Source: Akkermansiaceae bacterium UBA1506
Lineage (GTDB): Bacteria; Verrucomicrobiota; Verrucomicrobiia; Verrucomicrobiales; DEV007
Direction of reading: 5' to 3'
DNA: 32,577 nucleotides
Assembly (NCBI GenBank): GCA_002323995.1
Contig: DCQY01000030.1
Span: 1-32,577, forward strand
Shown here: in pieces, positions 7,515 to 15,476 of the stretch
Layout of the letters: the number at the start of each line of letters is the position of its first letter
Numbering within the stretch: the stretch's first letter is position 1
The notes under the pieces: model-generated
Database searches by the model: none
What the model was told of the DNA's origin: nothing
The model's input: the letters and a program-made list of their open reading frames with translations, nothing else
Translations under genes and position numbers: made by a program

Positions 7515-7649
7515 TTAAAAATTGTAGCTATGATTTCAAATCTGTCACAATTTTTAAATATCCAGACAGCATCTCAACGAAGGGTCAAGTGTTTCGTTCA
7601 AAAAGTTGATAATTAAGCCCCCCATAATTTTAATTTTCACAATTTTTAA
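7515..7649 (-). promoter_or_regulatory. AT-rich upstream region with three copies of an 11-mer
   Basis: ACAATTTTTAA occurs at 7547-7557 and 7639-7649, and its perfect reverse complement TTAAAAATTGT at 7515-7525. The first two form an inverted repeat with 21 bases between. The region (7502-7706) has no gene and is far more AT-rich than its surroundings. It lies directly before the start of the 6452-7501 gene, so it may be its promoter and operator. No consensus promoter was assigned. Confidence 0.4.
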
Positions 7650-7706
7650 TTTTCAAAATTTAAGTGAACCCACTCACTGGACCCAAAATGAAAAGCTCAG
7701 GCACGC

Positions 7707-8582
7707 TTACTTTTCGGAAAGGTCACGCCACTGGATGTTTCTATACTGAGCGCGAGTCTGGAAGCTGGCAATACCAATAGGAACAGAAAGTTCGATATCG
7801 CCGGGCAACAGGCTGATCTTTTTTCCTTCCAGAGGGAGATTCACCATCTGCTGCTCATCAATCCAGGCAGAAAGGTGTTCATCAGTGACTCTCACTCGGA
7901 TGCGATACCACTGATCTTTCAAAAAGCCTTCGATGTTCATTGTTTCATTCTCCGAGGCGTTGAGATCATCGACGCTGGAAATACCAACAACTCCGCCGCC
8001 CCATCCGCCTACTACGAAGGTAGCATGGCTATCTTTCACTGGAAAAGTCAGGGCGACAAAAAAGTCGTAGCCATCAAGCTTCATGGCATCGAGCGAGATT
8101 TCATAGTTGCTCGTTGCCGGCGGTTCGCCATTCCAGTTAACACCAGTCATAACCGCTCCAAAGTCGAATTCAAGATTGCCCTCCTCATTAACCATCACTT
8201 CCCCTTCTCCGCCATAACGAGTCGATTCCCAATCACCGAGGTCTTTACCATTAAAAAGGCTGATCAAAGGAGAGTCACTTGTCTGCTCCTTAGCGCCCAA
8301 CTCTGATTCGGTCTTGCTGTTTGACTCGGCCTCCGTTGGCGGAGCCGCTTCTTTTCTACCGGCTGGCTCAAGCCTTAGGGACTGAGCTAACGCAGTTTCA
8401 ACTTCACCTTCGACTGCGAGCAATTCCATCGCAGCACGGCGTGGGTTAGCCTTGCTGTTTTCACCCTCTTTTTCGAAAGGCCAGACAAAGATTCCGAGCT
8501 TATGATAGACGCCAAAATGCAACAGCATTCCCACCGCCACAAAGACACCCCCAAAAACGATAATTCTGCTGATATACTTCAC
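7707..8582 (-). CDS. Membrane-anchored DUF1080-type protein
   Basis: A 291-residue protein starting at a GTG, with an N-terminal membrane segment (about 6-24) and a charged linker rich in Glu/Ala/Ser (about 37-105). The rest (about 107-290) has the DUF1080 pattern: SLFNGKDLGDWEST near its start, a concanavalin-like beta sandwich, KDQWYRIRVRV and a terminal RNIQWRDL. This family includes 3-keto-disaccharide hydrolases that cleave 3-keto-glucosides, and members are abundant in Verrucomicrobiota and Planctomycetota. Enzyme activity here is not proved. The anchor and linker would hold the domain outside the inner membrane. It is divergent from the PilT pair and appears to be a single gene. A distant DUF1080 homologue lies at 25840-26541. 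Confidence 0.78.
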   Translation of the reverse strand: MKYISRIIVFGGVFVAVGMLLHFGVYHKLGIFVWPFEKEGENSKANPRRAAMELLAVEGEVETALAQSLRLEPAGRKEAAPPTEAESNSKTESELGAKEQTSDSPLISLFNGKDLGDWESTRYGGEGEVMVNEEGNLEFDFGAVMTGVNWNGEPPATSNYEISLDAMKLDGYDFFVALTFPVKDSHATFVVGGWGGGVVGISSVDDLNASENETMNIEGFLKDQWYRIRVRVTDEHLSAWIDEQQMVNLPLEGKKISLLPGDIELSVPIGIASFQTRAQYRNIQWRDLSEK

Positions 8583-8809
8583 ATTTGAGCATTCTCAGAT
8601 TCACCTATCGTCTGCAAGAGATTTAAGTCCCGCAATCAGTCCAAAAGACTGCTTTAAATGTCGTTTTTTGGCTTGCTTGCAGCGGCACCCAAAAGAATAC
8701 TCCCTACTCCCGGTGATTGAGGCTTCCTTCGGCATCATGTCGGTGAAATGACTCACAGTTTCCGGATCGATACCAATACCTTTTCTCTTCCTCCTAAGAG
8801 TTCCTTGTT
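8583..8809. other. Divergent intergenic region, no gene seen
   Basis: 227 bases between the DUF1080-type gene and the PilT pair. It must hold two opposite promoters. A weak candidate for the PilT side is TTGCTT, 17 bases, AATACT near 8671-8699. No operator or RNA gene was recognised. Confidence 0.3.
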
Positions 8810-9892
8810 ATGTCTGACACCATCGCCGTCTTAGATCACGTCGACGAATATCTGAAGCTCGCTCAGCAGTACGATGTTTCCGATGTTCATCTAGCCCCAA
8901 ACACGCAGCCTAAGTGGCGGCGCTTCGGCCTGCTTCAACCTGTTTGGGAAAATGCAGAAACGCTAACTCCCGAGGACACTGAAAGGCTCGCCCGCGCTTA
9001 TCTGCCAGAAGCGGAGCTGCGGCGTCTAGAAGAAATGGGCGATGTTGATTTCGCCTATGCTCCAGACATTGGTCGCTTCCGTGCTTCAGTAGTGAAGACC
9101 CGTCTCGGATGGGAAATGGTCTTTAGGGTCATCAGTACTAACCTCCGCACAATGGGTGAGCTGGGGCTCCCTGAAGCCATCAAGCCTCTTTTGGAATACC
9201 ATAACGGACTCGTTCTTGTGACCGGCGCTGTGGGTTCCGGAAAGTCCACCACTCTGGCTGCCTTGATCGACGAGGTAAACAAGCAACGCACTGATCACAT
9301 CATCACCCTAGAGGATCCGATTGAATACGTGATCGACTCCGAAAGTTGTCACGTGAACCAGCGTGAGGTTCACACCCACACCGAAAGTTTCTCCCATGCT
9401 CTTCGAGCAGCTCTGCGTGAGGATCCGGATATCATCATGGTCGGAGAGATGCGCGACCTAGAAACGATCTCCCTAGCTATCACTGCAGCAGAAACCGGGC
9501 ACCTCGTTCTTGCGACGTTACACACTGGTAGTGCTGCCCGAACGCTGGACCGAATTCTCGACGTATTCCCCAACGACCAGCGGGAACAGATTCGAATTAT
9601 GGTCGGCGAATCGCTTCGCGGAGTGATTTCCCAACAGCTCGTCCCGAAAAAAGATGGTTCGGGCCGTTCACTCGCGCTGGAATTACTGATTAATACTCCA
9701 GCAGTGTCTGCCCTGATTCGCGACGGGAAAACATTCATGCTTCCCGGTGTCATGCAAACCGGCAAGAACGTTGGCATGATCATGATGGATGACGCTCTCG
9801 CCGAACTCTTCAACGCCGGTGAAATTTCAAGTGATGAAGCCGTCAGTCGAGCCGTCGACCCTGCCACCCTAAAATCCAACCTTGGTCTGTAA
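8810..9892 (+). CDS. Type IV pilus retraction ATPase, PilT/PilU family (first of pair)
   Basis: A 360-residue secretion ATPase. The Walker A motif is GAVGSGKST (139-147), differing from the usual GPTGSGKST but keeping all P-loop residues. The Asp box is ITLEDPIE (165-172, catalytic Glu168), Walker B is IIMVGEMRD (208-216) and the His box ATLHT has His238. The N-terminal domain has the PilT signature SDVHLAPN. Family members are cytoplasmic hexamers that depolymerise pilin to retract pili and power twitching or DNA uptake. The next gene, 35 bases downstream, is a second PilT with canonical motifs, so this one may play the PilU-like accessory role; that assignment is inferred. The ATG has no clear Shine-Dalgarno motif. 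Confidence 0.9.
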   Translation: MSDTIAVLDHVDEYLKLAQQYDVSDVHLAPNTQPKWRRFGLLQPVWENAETLTPEDTERLARAYLPEAELRRLEEMGDVDFAYAPDIGRFRASVVKTRLGWEMVFRVISTNLRTMGELGLPEAIKPLLEYHNGLVLVTGAVGSGKSTTLAALIDEVNKQRTDHIITLEDPIEYVIDSESCHVNQREVHTHTESFSHALRAALREDPDIIMVGEMRDLETISLAITAAETGHLVLATLHTGSAARTLDRILDVFPNDQREQIRIMVGESLRGVISQQLVPKKDGSGRSLALELLINTPAVSALIRDGKTFMLPGVMQTGKNVGMIMMDDALAELFNAGEISSDEAVSRAVDPATLKSNLGL

Positions 9893-9927
9893 CTAGATCC
9901 TAACTGAAACTTTTTCATCTTTTAGCC

Positions 9928-11031
9928 ATGGCTGTCATTGACCAATATTTTAAACACCTCGTTACCTCTGGCGCATCCGACCTTCACCTCAGCGAAGGAC
10001 AGCCGCCCAAGATGCGAACCCACGGTGCGATTACTCCAATTTCCGAAGGCGTCCTTGAGCACGACACACTCAACCACATGCTCAAGGAGATTTGCGATGA
10101 TGCTGCTTACGAGCGCTTTCTCGAAAGGGGTGACCTCGACTTCGCATACGAAATGGACGCGAAGTCCCGTTTCCGCTGTAACTACTTCAAGCAGAACAAC
10201 GGACTTGCTGCGGTCTTCCGTCTCATTCCTACCGAAATCAAGACGATTCAAGATCTCAACGTTCCGGAAACCATCGAGCGATTTGGCGACATGCGTAGCG
10301 GCCTCGTTCTTGTGACCGGCCCGACCGGCTCCGGCAAGTCCACCACGCTCGCCGCATTGATTGACTACATTAACCGAACCTACGCCCGCCATATCATCAC
10401 TGTGGAGGAACCGATCGAGTTCGTTCATAACAATAAAATGTCCACCATCTCCCAGCGAGAGGTGCCGATTCACTGCCCGTCCTTTGCCGACGGACTCCGG
10501 GCTTCTCTCCGCGAGGACGCCGACATCGTACTCGTGGGCGAGATGCGAGACCTTGAAACTATCTCGCTCGCCCTGACCGCTGCCGAAACCGGGCTACTCG
10601 TCTTCGGTACTCTCCACACGAACAACGCACGCAAAACTGTTGACCGTCTCGTCGACGTGTTTCCTTCGGATCAGCAATCACAGGTCCGCACTATGCTGGC
10701 AGGTTCGTTGCGCGGGGTCGTAGCTCAGTTGCTACTAAAACGCGATGACCAACCCGGTCGAGTGGCGGTAAACGAGATCTTAGTTTCCACCCCGGCGGTA
10801 AGCTCCGTGATCCGTGAAGGTGCCACGCAGAAACTCTATGACATCATCACTGGCGGAAAGGAACATGGGATGCAGTTCATGGACGACGCGATTTGGGAAA
10901 AGATGCTCGCCGGACAAGTCTCTGCTCTGGAGGCTTACATGAAGGCCATCGACAAATCCCGGTTCAAGGCAGCACTTCCCCCTGAGTATGCCGACGTCGG
11001 CAACTCCGGTGGTAGTGTCACAGAAGATTAA
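9928..11031 (+). CDS. pilT: Type IV pilus retraction ATPase PilT (second of pair)
   Basis: A 367-residue PilT-family ATPase. SDLHLSEGQPPKMR near residue 17 is the classical PilT N-terminal motif. Walker A is GPTGSGKST (131-139), the Asp box ITVEEPIEF (157-165), Walker B IVLVGEMRD (200-208) and the His box TLHT (His230). It ends with an acidic Gly/Ser-rich tail. It converts ATP hydrolysis to pilus retraction together with inner-membrane PilC; no other pilus genes are in the window. Probably cotranscribed with the preceding homologue and terminated by the hairpin at 11059-11094. Motifs are more canonical than in the first copy. Confidence 0.93.
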   Translation: MAVIDQYFKHLVTSGASDLHLSEGQPPKMRTHGAITPISEGVLEHDTLNHMLKEICDDAAYERFLERGDLDFAYEMDAKSRFRCNYFKQNNGLAAVFRLIPTEIKTIQDLNVPETIERFGDMRSGLVLVTGPTGSGKSTTLAALIDYINRTYARHIITVEEPIEFVHNNKMSTISQREVPIHCPSFADGLRASLREDADIVLVGEMRDLETISLALTAAETGLLVFGTLHTNNARKTVDRLVDVFPSDQQSQVRTMLAGSLRGVVAQLLLKRDDQPGRVAVNEILVSTPAVSSVIREGATQKLYDIITGGKEHGMQFMDDAIWEKMLAGQVSALEAYMKAIDKSRFKAALPPEYADVGNSGGSVTED

Positions 11032-11035
11032 TTCC

Positions 11036-12031
11036 TTACCGCCTTGCGCTTTCACCCGAAGGTGGGTCTGTTTCATCCGACCCACCTTTTTTATTACTAG
11101 ATAGAGGCTTCAATCGCCACAAACCCGCGGCTAAACTGCCGAGAATACAGTGATACAGCGCACTCACTGCACATGGAACTGGAGCAACTGTTCCGGGAAA
11201 GTGCTGTTTGGCGAGTGCTGCCCCGAGGCCGGAATTCTGCATACCCACCTCAATTGATATAGTGCGGCAATTATCCTCCCGAAGGCCAATTATCCGGGCG
11301 ATAAAATAGCCGAGACCGAAGCCTCCAATGTGGAGCAGAGCCGGAGCCAACAAGAGGCGCCAACCAGCTTCGAAAATTACCTCACGCTGAGCACCAATAA
11401 TGCTGGCGACGATCAGGACAATTGCTATCACGGATACCAGCGGCGACACGGGTCGGATCTTTAGGCTGAACTTTGGAAAATACTGATTCGCGAGCAAACC
11501 AATCGTGATCGGGAGCAGGACGATCTTGGCCATGTTCCAGCACATAGCCCCGGCGTTAACCTCAACCAGGGCCCCGGCCAGGTATTTAGTAAGGAACGGG
11601 GTCATGAGAATGGCAGCAAAAGTTGAAACAATCGTCATGAGAACCGATAGCGCCACATTGGCCCTCGCGAGAAATACCACCACGTTCGAAGCAGTCCCAC
11701 CCGGACAGCAGGAGACTAGAATCAGGCCAACTGCCAGCATCGGATCAATTTCGTCCAGCTTGAGCAATTTAGCGATACTCCAGCCCAGCAGTGGCATGAT
11801 GACAAACTGGCAGATCACACCGATGAGACCGGCCCGGGGCATGTTGATTACTTCTTTGAAATCATTGAATGTCAACGTCAACCCCATGCCGAGCATAATG
11901 ACGCCAAGACCCCAGACAATCCAAGGCCCTGAGAACCAGGTGAAGAACTCAGGTTGAATAAGTGCCCAGCCGCTGAAAAGGACTGCCCAAAGGGGAAATA
12001 GATTGGTAAGCCAAGCAATAACGCGCTGCAT
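11036..12031 (-). CDS. Bile acid:sodium symporter (BASS/SBF) family transporter
   Basis: A 331-residue, very hydrophobic protein with about ten membrane segments. It has the two family signatures near the crossed helices: VSCCPGGTASNVV (about 107-118) and SIEVGMQNSGLGAALA (259-274). BASS proteins carry organic anions such as bile acids, pantoate or keto acids with sodium; the substrate cannot be told here. The start ATG is preceded by AGGAGG only two bases away. The last 20 or so residues form a hydrophilic tail, partly encoded by the terminator hairpin of the convergent PilT gene, so the tail is probably unconstrained. It is divergent from serA. Confidence 0.9.
   Translation of the reverse strand: MQRVIAWLTNLFPLWAVLFSGWALIQPEFFTWFSGPWIVWGLGVIMLGMGLTLTFNDFKEVINMPRAGLIGVICQFVIMPLLGWSIAKLLKLDEIDPMLAVGLILVSCCPGGTASNVVVFLARANVALSVLMTIVSTFAAILMTPFLTKYLAGALVEVNAGAMCWNMAKIVLLPITIGLLANQYFPKFSLKIRPVSPLVSVIAIVLIVASIIGAQREVIFEAGWRLLLAPALLHIGGFGLGYFIARIIGLREDNCRTISIEVGMQNSGLGAALAKQHFPGTVAPVPCAVSALYHCILGSLAAGLWRLKPLSSNKKGGSDETDPPSGESARR
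11059..11094 (+). terminator. Rho-independent terminator of the PilT pair
   Basis: AAGGTGGGTC (11059-11068) pairs perfectly with GACCCACCTT (11079-11088) around a 10-base loop, followed by a T-rich tail. It lies inside the reading frame of the convergent transporter gene, where it encodes part of the C-terminal tail. Confidence 0.88.
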
Positions 12032-12149
12032 ACCCTCCTAGGAAACAGACTCTTTCCCGTCGGACAAGCGAAAAGCCTATTCTACGGCAGTTCCCCCTTG
12101 CGTCAGCGGCCTGTACCCCTACGTTCCCGCCTCTTTTAACACAGAAACC

Positions 12150-13778
12150 ATGAGTACACGCAGAGTTCTCGTCGCTGATCCTATCGCTGAACGTGGGATC
12201 GAACTGCTCACCGAAGCCGAAGGAATCGAAGTTGATATCCGTCCGGATATCGGCGCCATCGCTGACAAAACAGAGCAGGAAAAATTATTAGTCGAACTGA
12301 TTCCGAGTTACGAGGGGCTCATCGTACGCTCGGGAGCCAAGGCTACCGCAGCTGTCATTGAAGCAGGGTCAGGAACTCTCCGCGCAATTGGCCGTGCCGG
12401 AGTCGGTGTCGACAATATCGACATTCCAACAGCGACGAAGCATGGCGTAGTGGTCATGAATACCCCCGCCGGCAATACAATATCCACCGCCGAGCACGCA
12501 TTCGCACTGATGATGTCCCTCGCCCGTCACATTCCGCAAGGTCATCAATCCGTGGTGGAGGGCCGTTTCAAAGAAGGCCGCAAGGCTTACAAAGGAGTTG
12601 AACTTTACAGCAAGACCCTCGCGATCTGTGGTATGGGCCGCATCGGTGGTGAGTTTGCCCGACGTGCCATGGGCTTTGGTATGCGTGTTGTCGCCTACGA
12701 CCCATACCTCTCCGCTAGTAAAGCCAAGAATATGCGAGTTGAACTCTGCGAAACCGTCGACGAAGCCGTGGAACAGGCTGATTTCATCACCCTGCACATG
12801 CCGAAGACACCAGAGACAACCCACCTCATCAACGCCGAGCGCATCGATAAGATGAAACCAGGGGTCCGCATTATCAACTGCGCCCGTGGTGGCCTCATTG
12901 ACGAAGCCGCCCTGCTGGATGCCATCAAGGAAGGTAAAGTGGCCGGTGCCGCTCTCGACGTTTTCGAAGTTGAGCCACCTTCGGCAGACTATGAACTCCT
13001 CAGCCGCGAAGAGATGGTTTTCACTCCCCACCTCGGTGCTTCAACTGAAGAAGCCCAAGAAAACGTGGGGATCCAAGTGGCCGAATCTATCCGCGACCGA
13101 CTTCTTCACGGTTCCGTGGTCAACGCGATCAACATGCCAAATTTGGATGAGGATACCCTCAAAGAAATCGGTCCTTACCTCAGCCTTGCAGAGACGATGG
13201 GTAAGCTGGCCAACCAACTGGCCCCCCAACAGCCTGATTTTTTCCGTATCGAATATAATGGTAAGGTCAGCGAAATTGATACAACACTGATCACTCGTTC
13301 TTCCCTGAAAGGTTATCTGGAGGCAGGCACCGCTGAAGGTTCCGCTAACTACCTCAATGCTCCTTCTATGGCTGAAGATCGAGGTATCCAAGTTGTCGAG
13401 TCTAGGCCCGCTGAAAACTGCGAGTTCACCGACTTGATCACCGTGGCTGTCGGCAACGAAAAAGAGCAAGTGGCTGTGTCCGGGACCTTCTTCGGAGCCC
13501 AGGCCCGAATCGTTCGCGTCAATGAACACAATATTGATGTCACCCCGGAAGGTTCCCTACTCATCTTTGAGAACACGGATGCCCCCGGCGTCGTCGGTGC
13601 GATCGGACAAGTGCTTGGTGCCAATGGTATCAACATTGCTAACATGTCCCTGAGCCGGAATCAGGTCGGCGGCAGAGCCCTAAGTATCCTTAACGTCGAT
13701 TCCAAGGTCGACCAGAACGCACTCGACGGCATCCTTGGTATCGAAGGCATCCAGAGTGCCTCCACCGTGGAACTGTAG
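12150..13778 (+). CDS. serA: D-3-phosphoglycerate dehydrogenase
   Basis: A 542-residue protein of the long form of PGDH, which oxidises 3-phosphoglycerate to 3-phosphohydroxypyruvate with NAD as the first step of serine synthesis. Domains: substrate and cofactor domains (1-310) with IGRAGVGVDNID (80-91), the Rossmann motif GMGRIGGEFARR (161-172), Arg246 in NCARGG, Glu275 in DVFEVEPP and His294 in TPHLGAST; an intervening ASB domain (about 320-465); and a C-terminal ACT domain (about 470-542) that usually binds serine for feedback inhibition. All catalytic residues are present. It looks monocistronic, with a gap of 127 bases to the next gene. No operator was recognised. Confidence 0.96.
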   Translation: MSTRRVLVADPIAERGIELLTEAEGIEVDIRPDIGAIADKTEQEKLLVELIPSYEGLIVRSGAKATAAVIEAGSGTLRAIGRAGVGVDNIDIPTATKHGVVVMNTPAGNTISTAEHAFALMMSLARHIPQGHQSVVEGRFKEGRKAYKGVELYSKTLAICGMGRIGGEFARRAMGFGMRVVAYDPYLSASKAKNMRVELCETVDEAVEQADFITLHMPKTPETTHLINAERIDKMKPGVRIINCARGGLIDEAALLDAIKEGKVAGAALDVFEVEPPSADYELLSREEMVFTPHLGASTEEAQENVGIQVAESIRDRLLHGSVVNAINMPNLDEDTLKEIGPYLSLAETMGKLANQLAPQQPDFFRIEYNGKVSEIDTTLITRSSLKGYLEAGTAEGSANYLNAPSMAEDRGIQVVESRPAENCEFTDLITVAVGNEKEQVAVSGTFFGAQARIVRVNEHNIDVTPEGSLLIFENTDAPGVVGAIGQVLGANGINIANMSLSRNQVGGRALSILNVDSKVDQNALDGILGIEGIQSASTVEL

Positions 13779-13849
13779 TCCCGATCCGTAGGACTCTACG
13801 CTGCGATTTTATGCAATTTTCATATAGTCTTCGCATCTCTTTCAAATTC

Positions 13850-13885
13850 AGAAGCCATTCTTTTGGAAGAAGCCATTTTTTTGGA
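13850..13885 (+). repeat. 18-bp tandem direct repeat upstream of membrane protein gene
   Basis: Two adjacent 18-base units, 13850-13867 and 13868-13885, differ at one base (AGAAGCCATTCTTTTGGA and AGAAGCCATTTTTTTGGA). They end 20 bases before the ATG at 13906, in the leader or promoter. Confidence 0.75.
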
Positions 13886-13905
13886 CGTAGTACTAAGCTA
13901 TTCAA

Positions 13906-14610
13906 ATGGCTTCGCTGTATTCACAGACCTCCCGATCGTGGCACGAACTTCTCGTTCGTGGTGACGAAACCGCGTTGCTTTGGGTTCGCCGACCCGACCG
14001 GAAAGCCATTCCACTCTGCCTTTTCACAATCTTTGCCGGGGTAGGCGTCTATGGAGCCTCCATTGGCATCTGGCAGGGCCCGAAAATGGCGCTCTACACA
14101 GCGATTAAATTACCACTCATCATCCTGATCACCTTGACGGTGAACGGCATGATCAACGGGATGCTGGCCCAACTGCTCGGCAGTCGACTCTCCTTCGCAC
14201 AAACGGCTTTTGCCATCCTCACCGCATTCACCGTTTTCTCGCTGATCGTCTTGTCCCTTTCTCCGATCACCTTTGGCATGGCTTTCGACCTACCTGCCCC
14301 CGACTCCAGGGACGCCGAAGTGACCCACCGCCGCCTTCTTCTCATTCATACCGCTATCATTGCACTAGCAGGTCTGACATCGACCGGGCGACTGTTCCGG
14401 TTACTGACCCACTTCACCGAAACCGTCGCCGCTGCTCGCTGTTGCTTTACCGTACTCGTCTTCGGAAACCTCTTCGTGGGCGCCCAGATCAGTTATCTGC
14501 TACGTCCCATCTTCGGACAGCCTGGACTCAAAATCGAGTTCCTCCGTCCCGACATATTCCGAGGTAACTTTTACGAATCCGTCTGGTGGGCTCTCACCAA
14601 TTCTTTCTAA
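13906..14610 (+). CDS. Conserved multi-pass membrane protein (first of tandem pair)
   Basis: A 234-residue protein not matched to a named family. It has a 33-residue soluble N-terminus, then about five membrane segments (roughly 35-56, 62-86, 100-122, 145-162 and 176-198) and a C-terminal amphipathic end with FLRPDIFRGNFYESVWWAL. The topology resembles YIP1-like inner-membrane proteins. Its C-terminal part resembles the next gene (QISYLLRPIFG here, QLSTSLRPLIG there, each followed by FL, Arg, Phe, Glu and Trp at similar spacing), so the two seem to be ancient paralogues. The start ATG has no clear ribosome site; a tandem repeat lies just upstream. Function unknown. Confidence 0.75.
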   Translation: MASLYSQTSRSWHELLVRGDETALLWVRRPDRKAIPLCLFTIFAGVGVYGASIGIWQGPKMALYTAIKLPLIILITLTVNGMINGMLAQLLGSRLSFAQTAFAILTAFTVFSLIVLSLSPITFGMAFDLPAPDSRDAEVTHRRLLLIHTAIIALAGLTSTGRLFRLLTHFTETVAAARCCFTVLVFGNLFVGAQISYLLRPIFGQPGLKIEFLRPDIFRGNFYESVWWALTNSF

Positions 14611-14633
14611 CTAAACCATAACCCAAGCAACCG

Positions 14634-15401
14634 ATGAGTGAAGGAAATGATATCCCAAAAAAGCCGACTACACCTCCGGATTTGCCACCGGCAAGCATCG
14701 ATGAAGCAGAAGCGCCCATCGACAAAATGGCACTCGAACCTCTCGGCAGAACCATCAATTTCGCCAATGTAGTCGATGCTCTACTCAAGACGCCCGGTCG
14801 TCTCTTCTTTGAAATGCAGGAAGGTGAGACAAAAAAGGTTGTCATCAATCTCGGAATCATCGCGATCGGTTCCCTCGCGCTCTTTGGCCTCATCCTCGGG
14901 CTCTTTTCCGGTGGCACTCAACTTTGGGCCGTTCCTTTGAAGATTGCCGCAGGTGGCCTCTTCGCCGCCGTCATTACTTTACCAAGCCTCTACGTATTCA
15001 GTTGTCTCAACGGAATGGACATGACGCTGCGAAAGGCAGCCACCATGCTACTGGCCGGCTTAGCCTTGATCGGACTGATCCTTACCGCTCTCGTCCCAGT
15101 CGCATGGATTTTTTCCCAGTCAACGGAATCAGCAAGTTTCATGGGGTTGCTCGCTCTCGCCTTCTGGATGATCGCCATCTGTTTCGGCGGGTCTCTCGTT
15201 TTCAGGAGTGCCAGGGTTTCCGGCGTCAATAATCCTATCTACATCGTCGTCTGGGCCGCCGTCTTCACTCTGGTAACAATCCAACTCTCAACATCACTTC
15301 GCCCGTTGATTGGAGCGGCCGAAGAGACCTTCCTTCCCGCAGAGAAACGTTTCTTCCTCGAGCACTGGGTGAAGTCCCTTGAAGTCGTGGAAAAACGGTA
15401 G
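14634..15401 (+). CDS. Conserved multi-pass membrane protein (second of tandem pair)
   Basis: A 255-residue protein, 23 bases after the preceding membrane-protein gene and probably cotranscribed. A Pro/acidic soluble N-terminus (1-68) is followed by about five membrane segments (roughly 70-92, 98-122, 136-160, 168-190 and 201-221) and a short charged C-terminus. The segment QLSTSLRPLIG near residue 217 and the following FLPAEKRFFLEHWVKSLE correspond to the C-terminal end of the neighbour. Neither protein has catalytic-looking motifs. A heteromeric inner-membrane complex is a reasonable guess, based only on pairing and likeness. Function unknown. Confidence 0.75.
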   Translation: MSEGNDIPKKPTTPPDLPPASIDEAEAPIDKMALEPLGRTINFANVVDALLKTPGRLFFEMQEGETKKVVINLGIIAIGSLALFGLILGLFSGGTQLWAVPLKIAAGGLFAAVITLPSLYVFSCLNGMDMTLRKAATMLLAGLALIGLILTALVPVAWIFSQSTESASFMGLLALAFWMIAICFGGSLVFRSARVSGVNNPIYIVVWAAVFTLVTIQLSTSLRPLIGAAEETFLPAEKRFFLEHWVKSLEVVEKR

Positions 15402-15476
15402 ACTGATGCAAAAATGCTATCTCTTCTCTGTCTCCGGACCGATTGACCGACTCCAAAGCAGGTCTACCTTTTGCTG

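Noticed and set aside
9370..9918. 182-codon minus-strand open frame
   Set aside because: It is antisense to the first PilT gene and its composition (Ser/Arg-rich) is that of a shadow frame.
12369..13031. 220-codon minus-strand open frame
   Set aside because: It is fully inside serA on the opposite strand, and serA has all its catalytic motifs.
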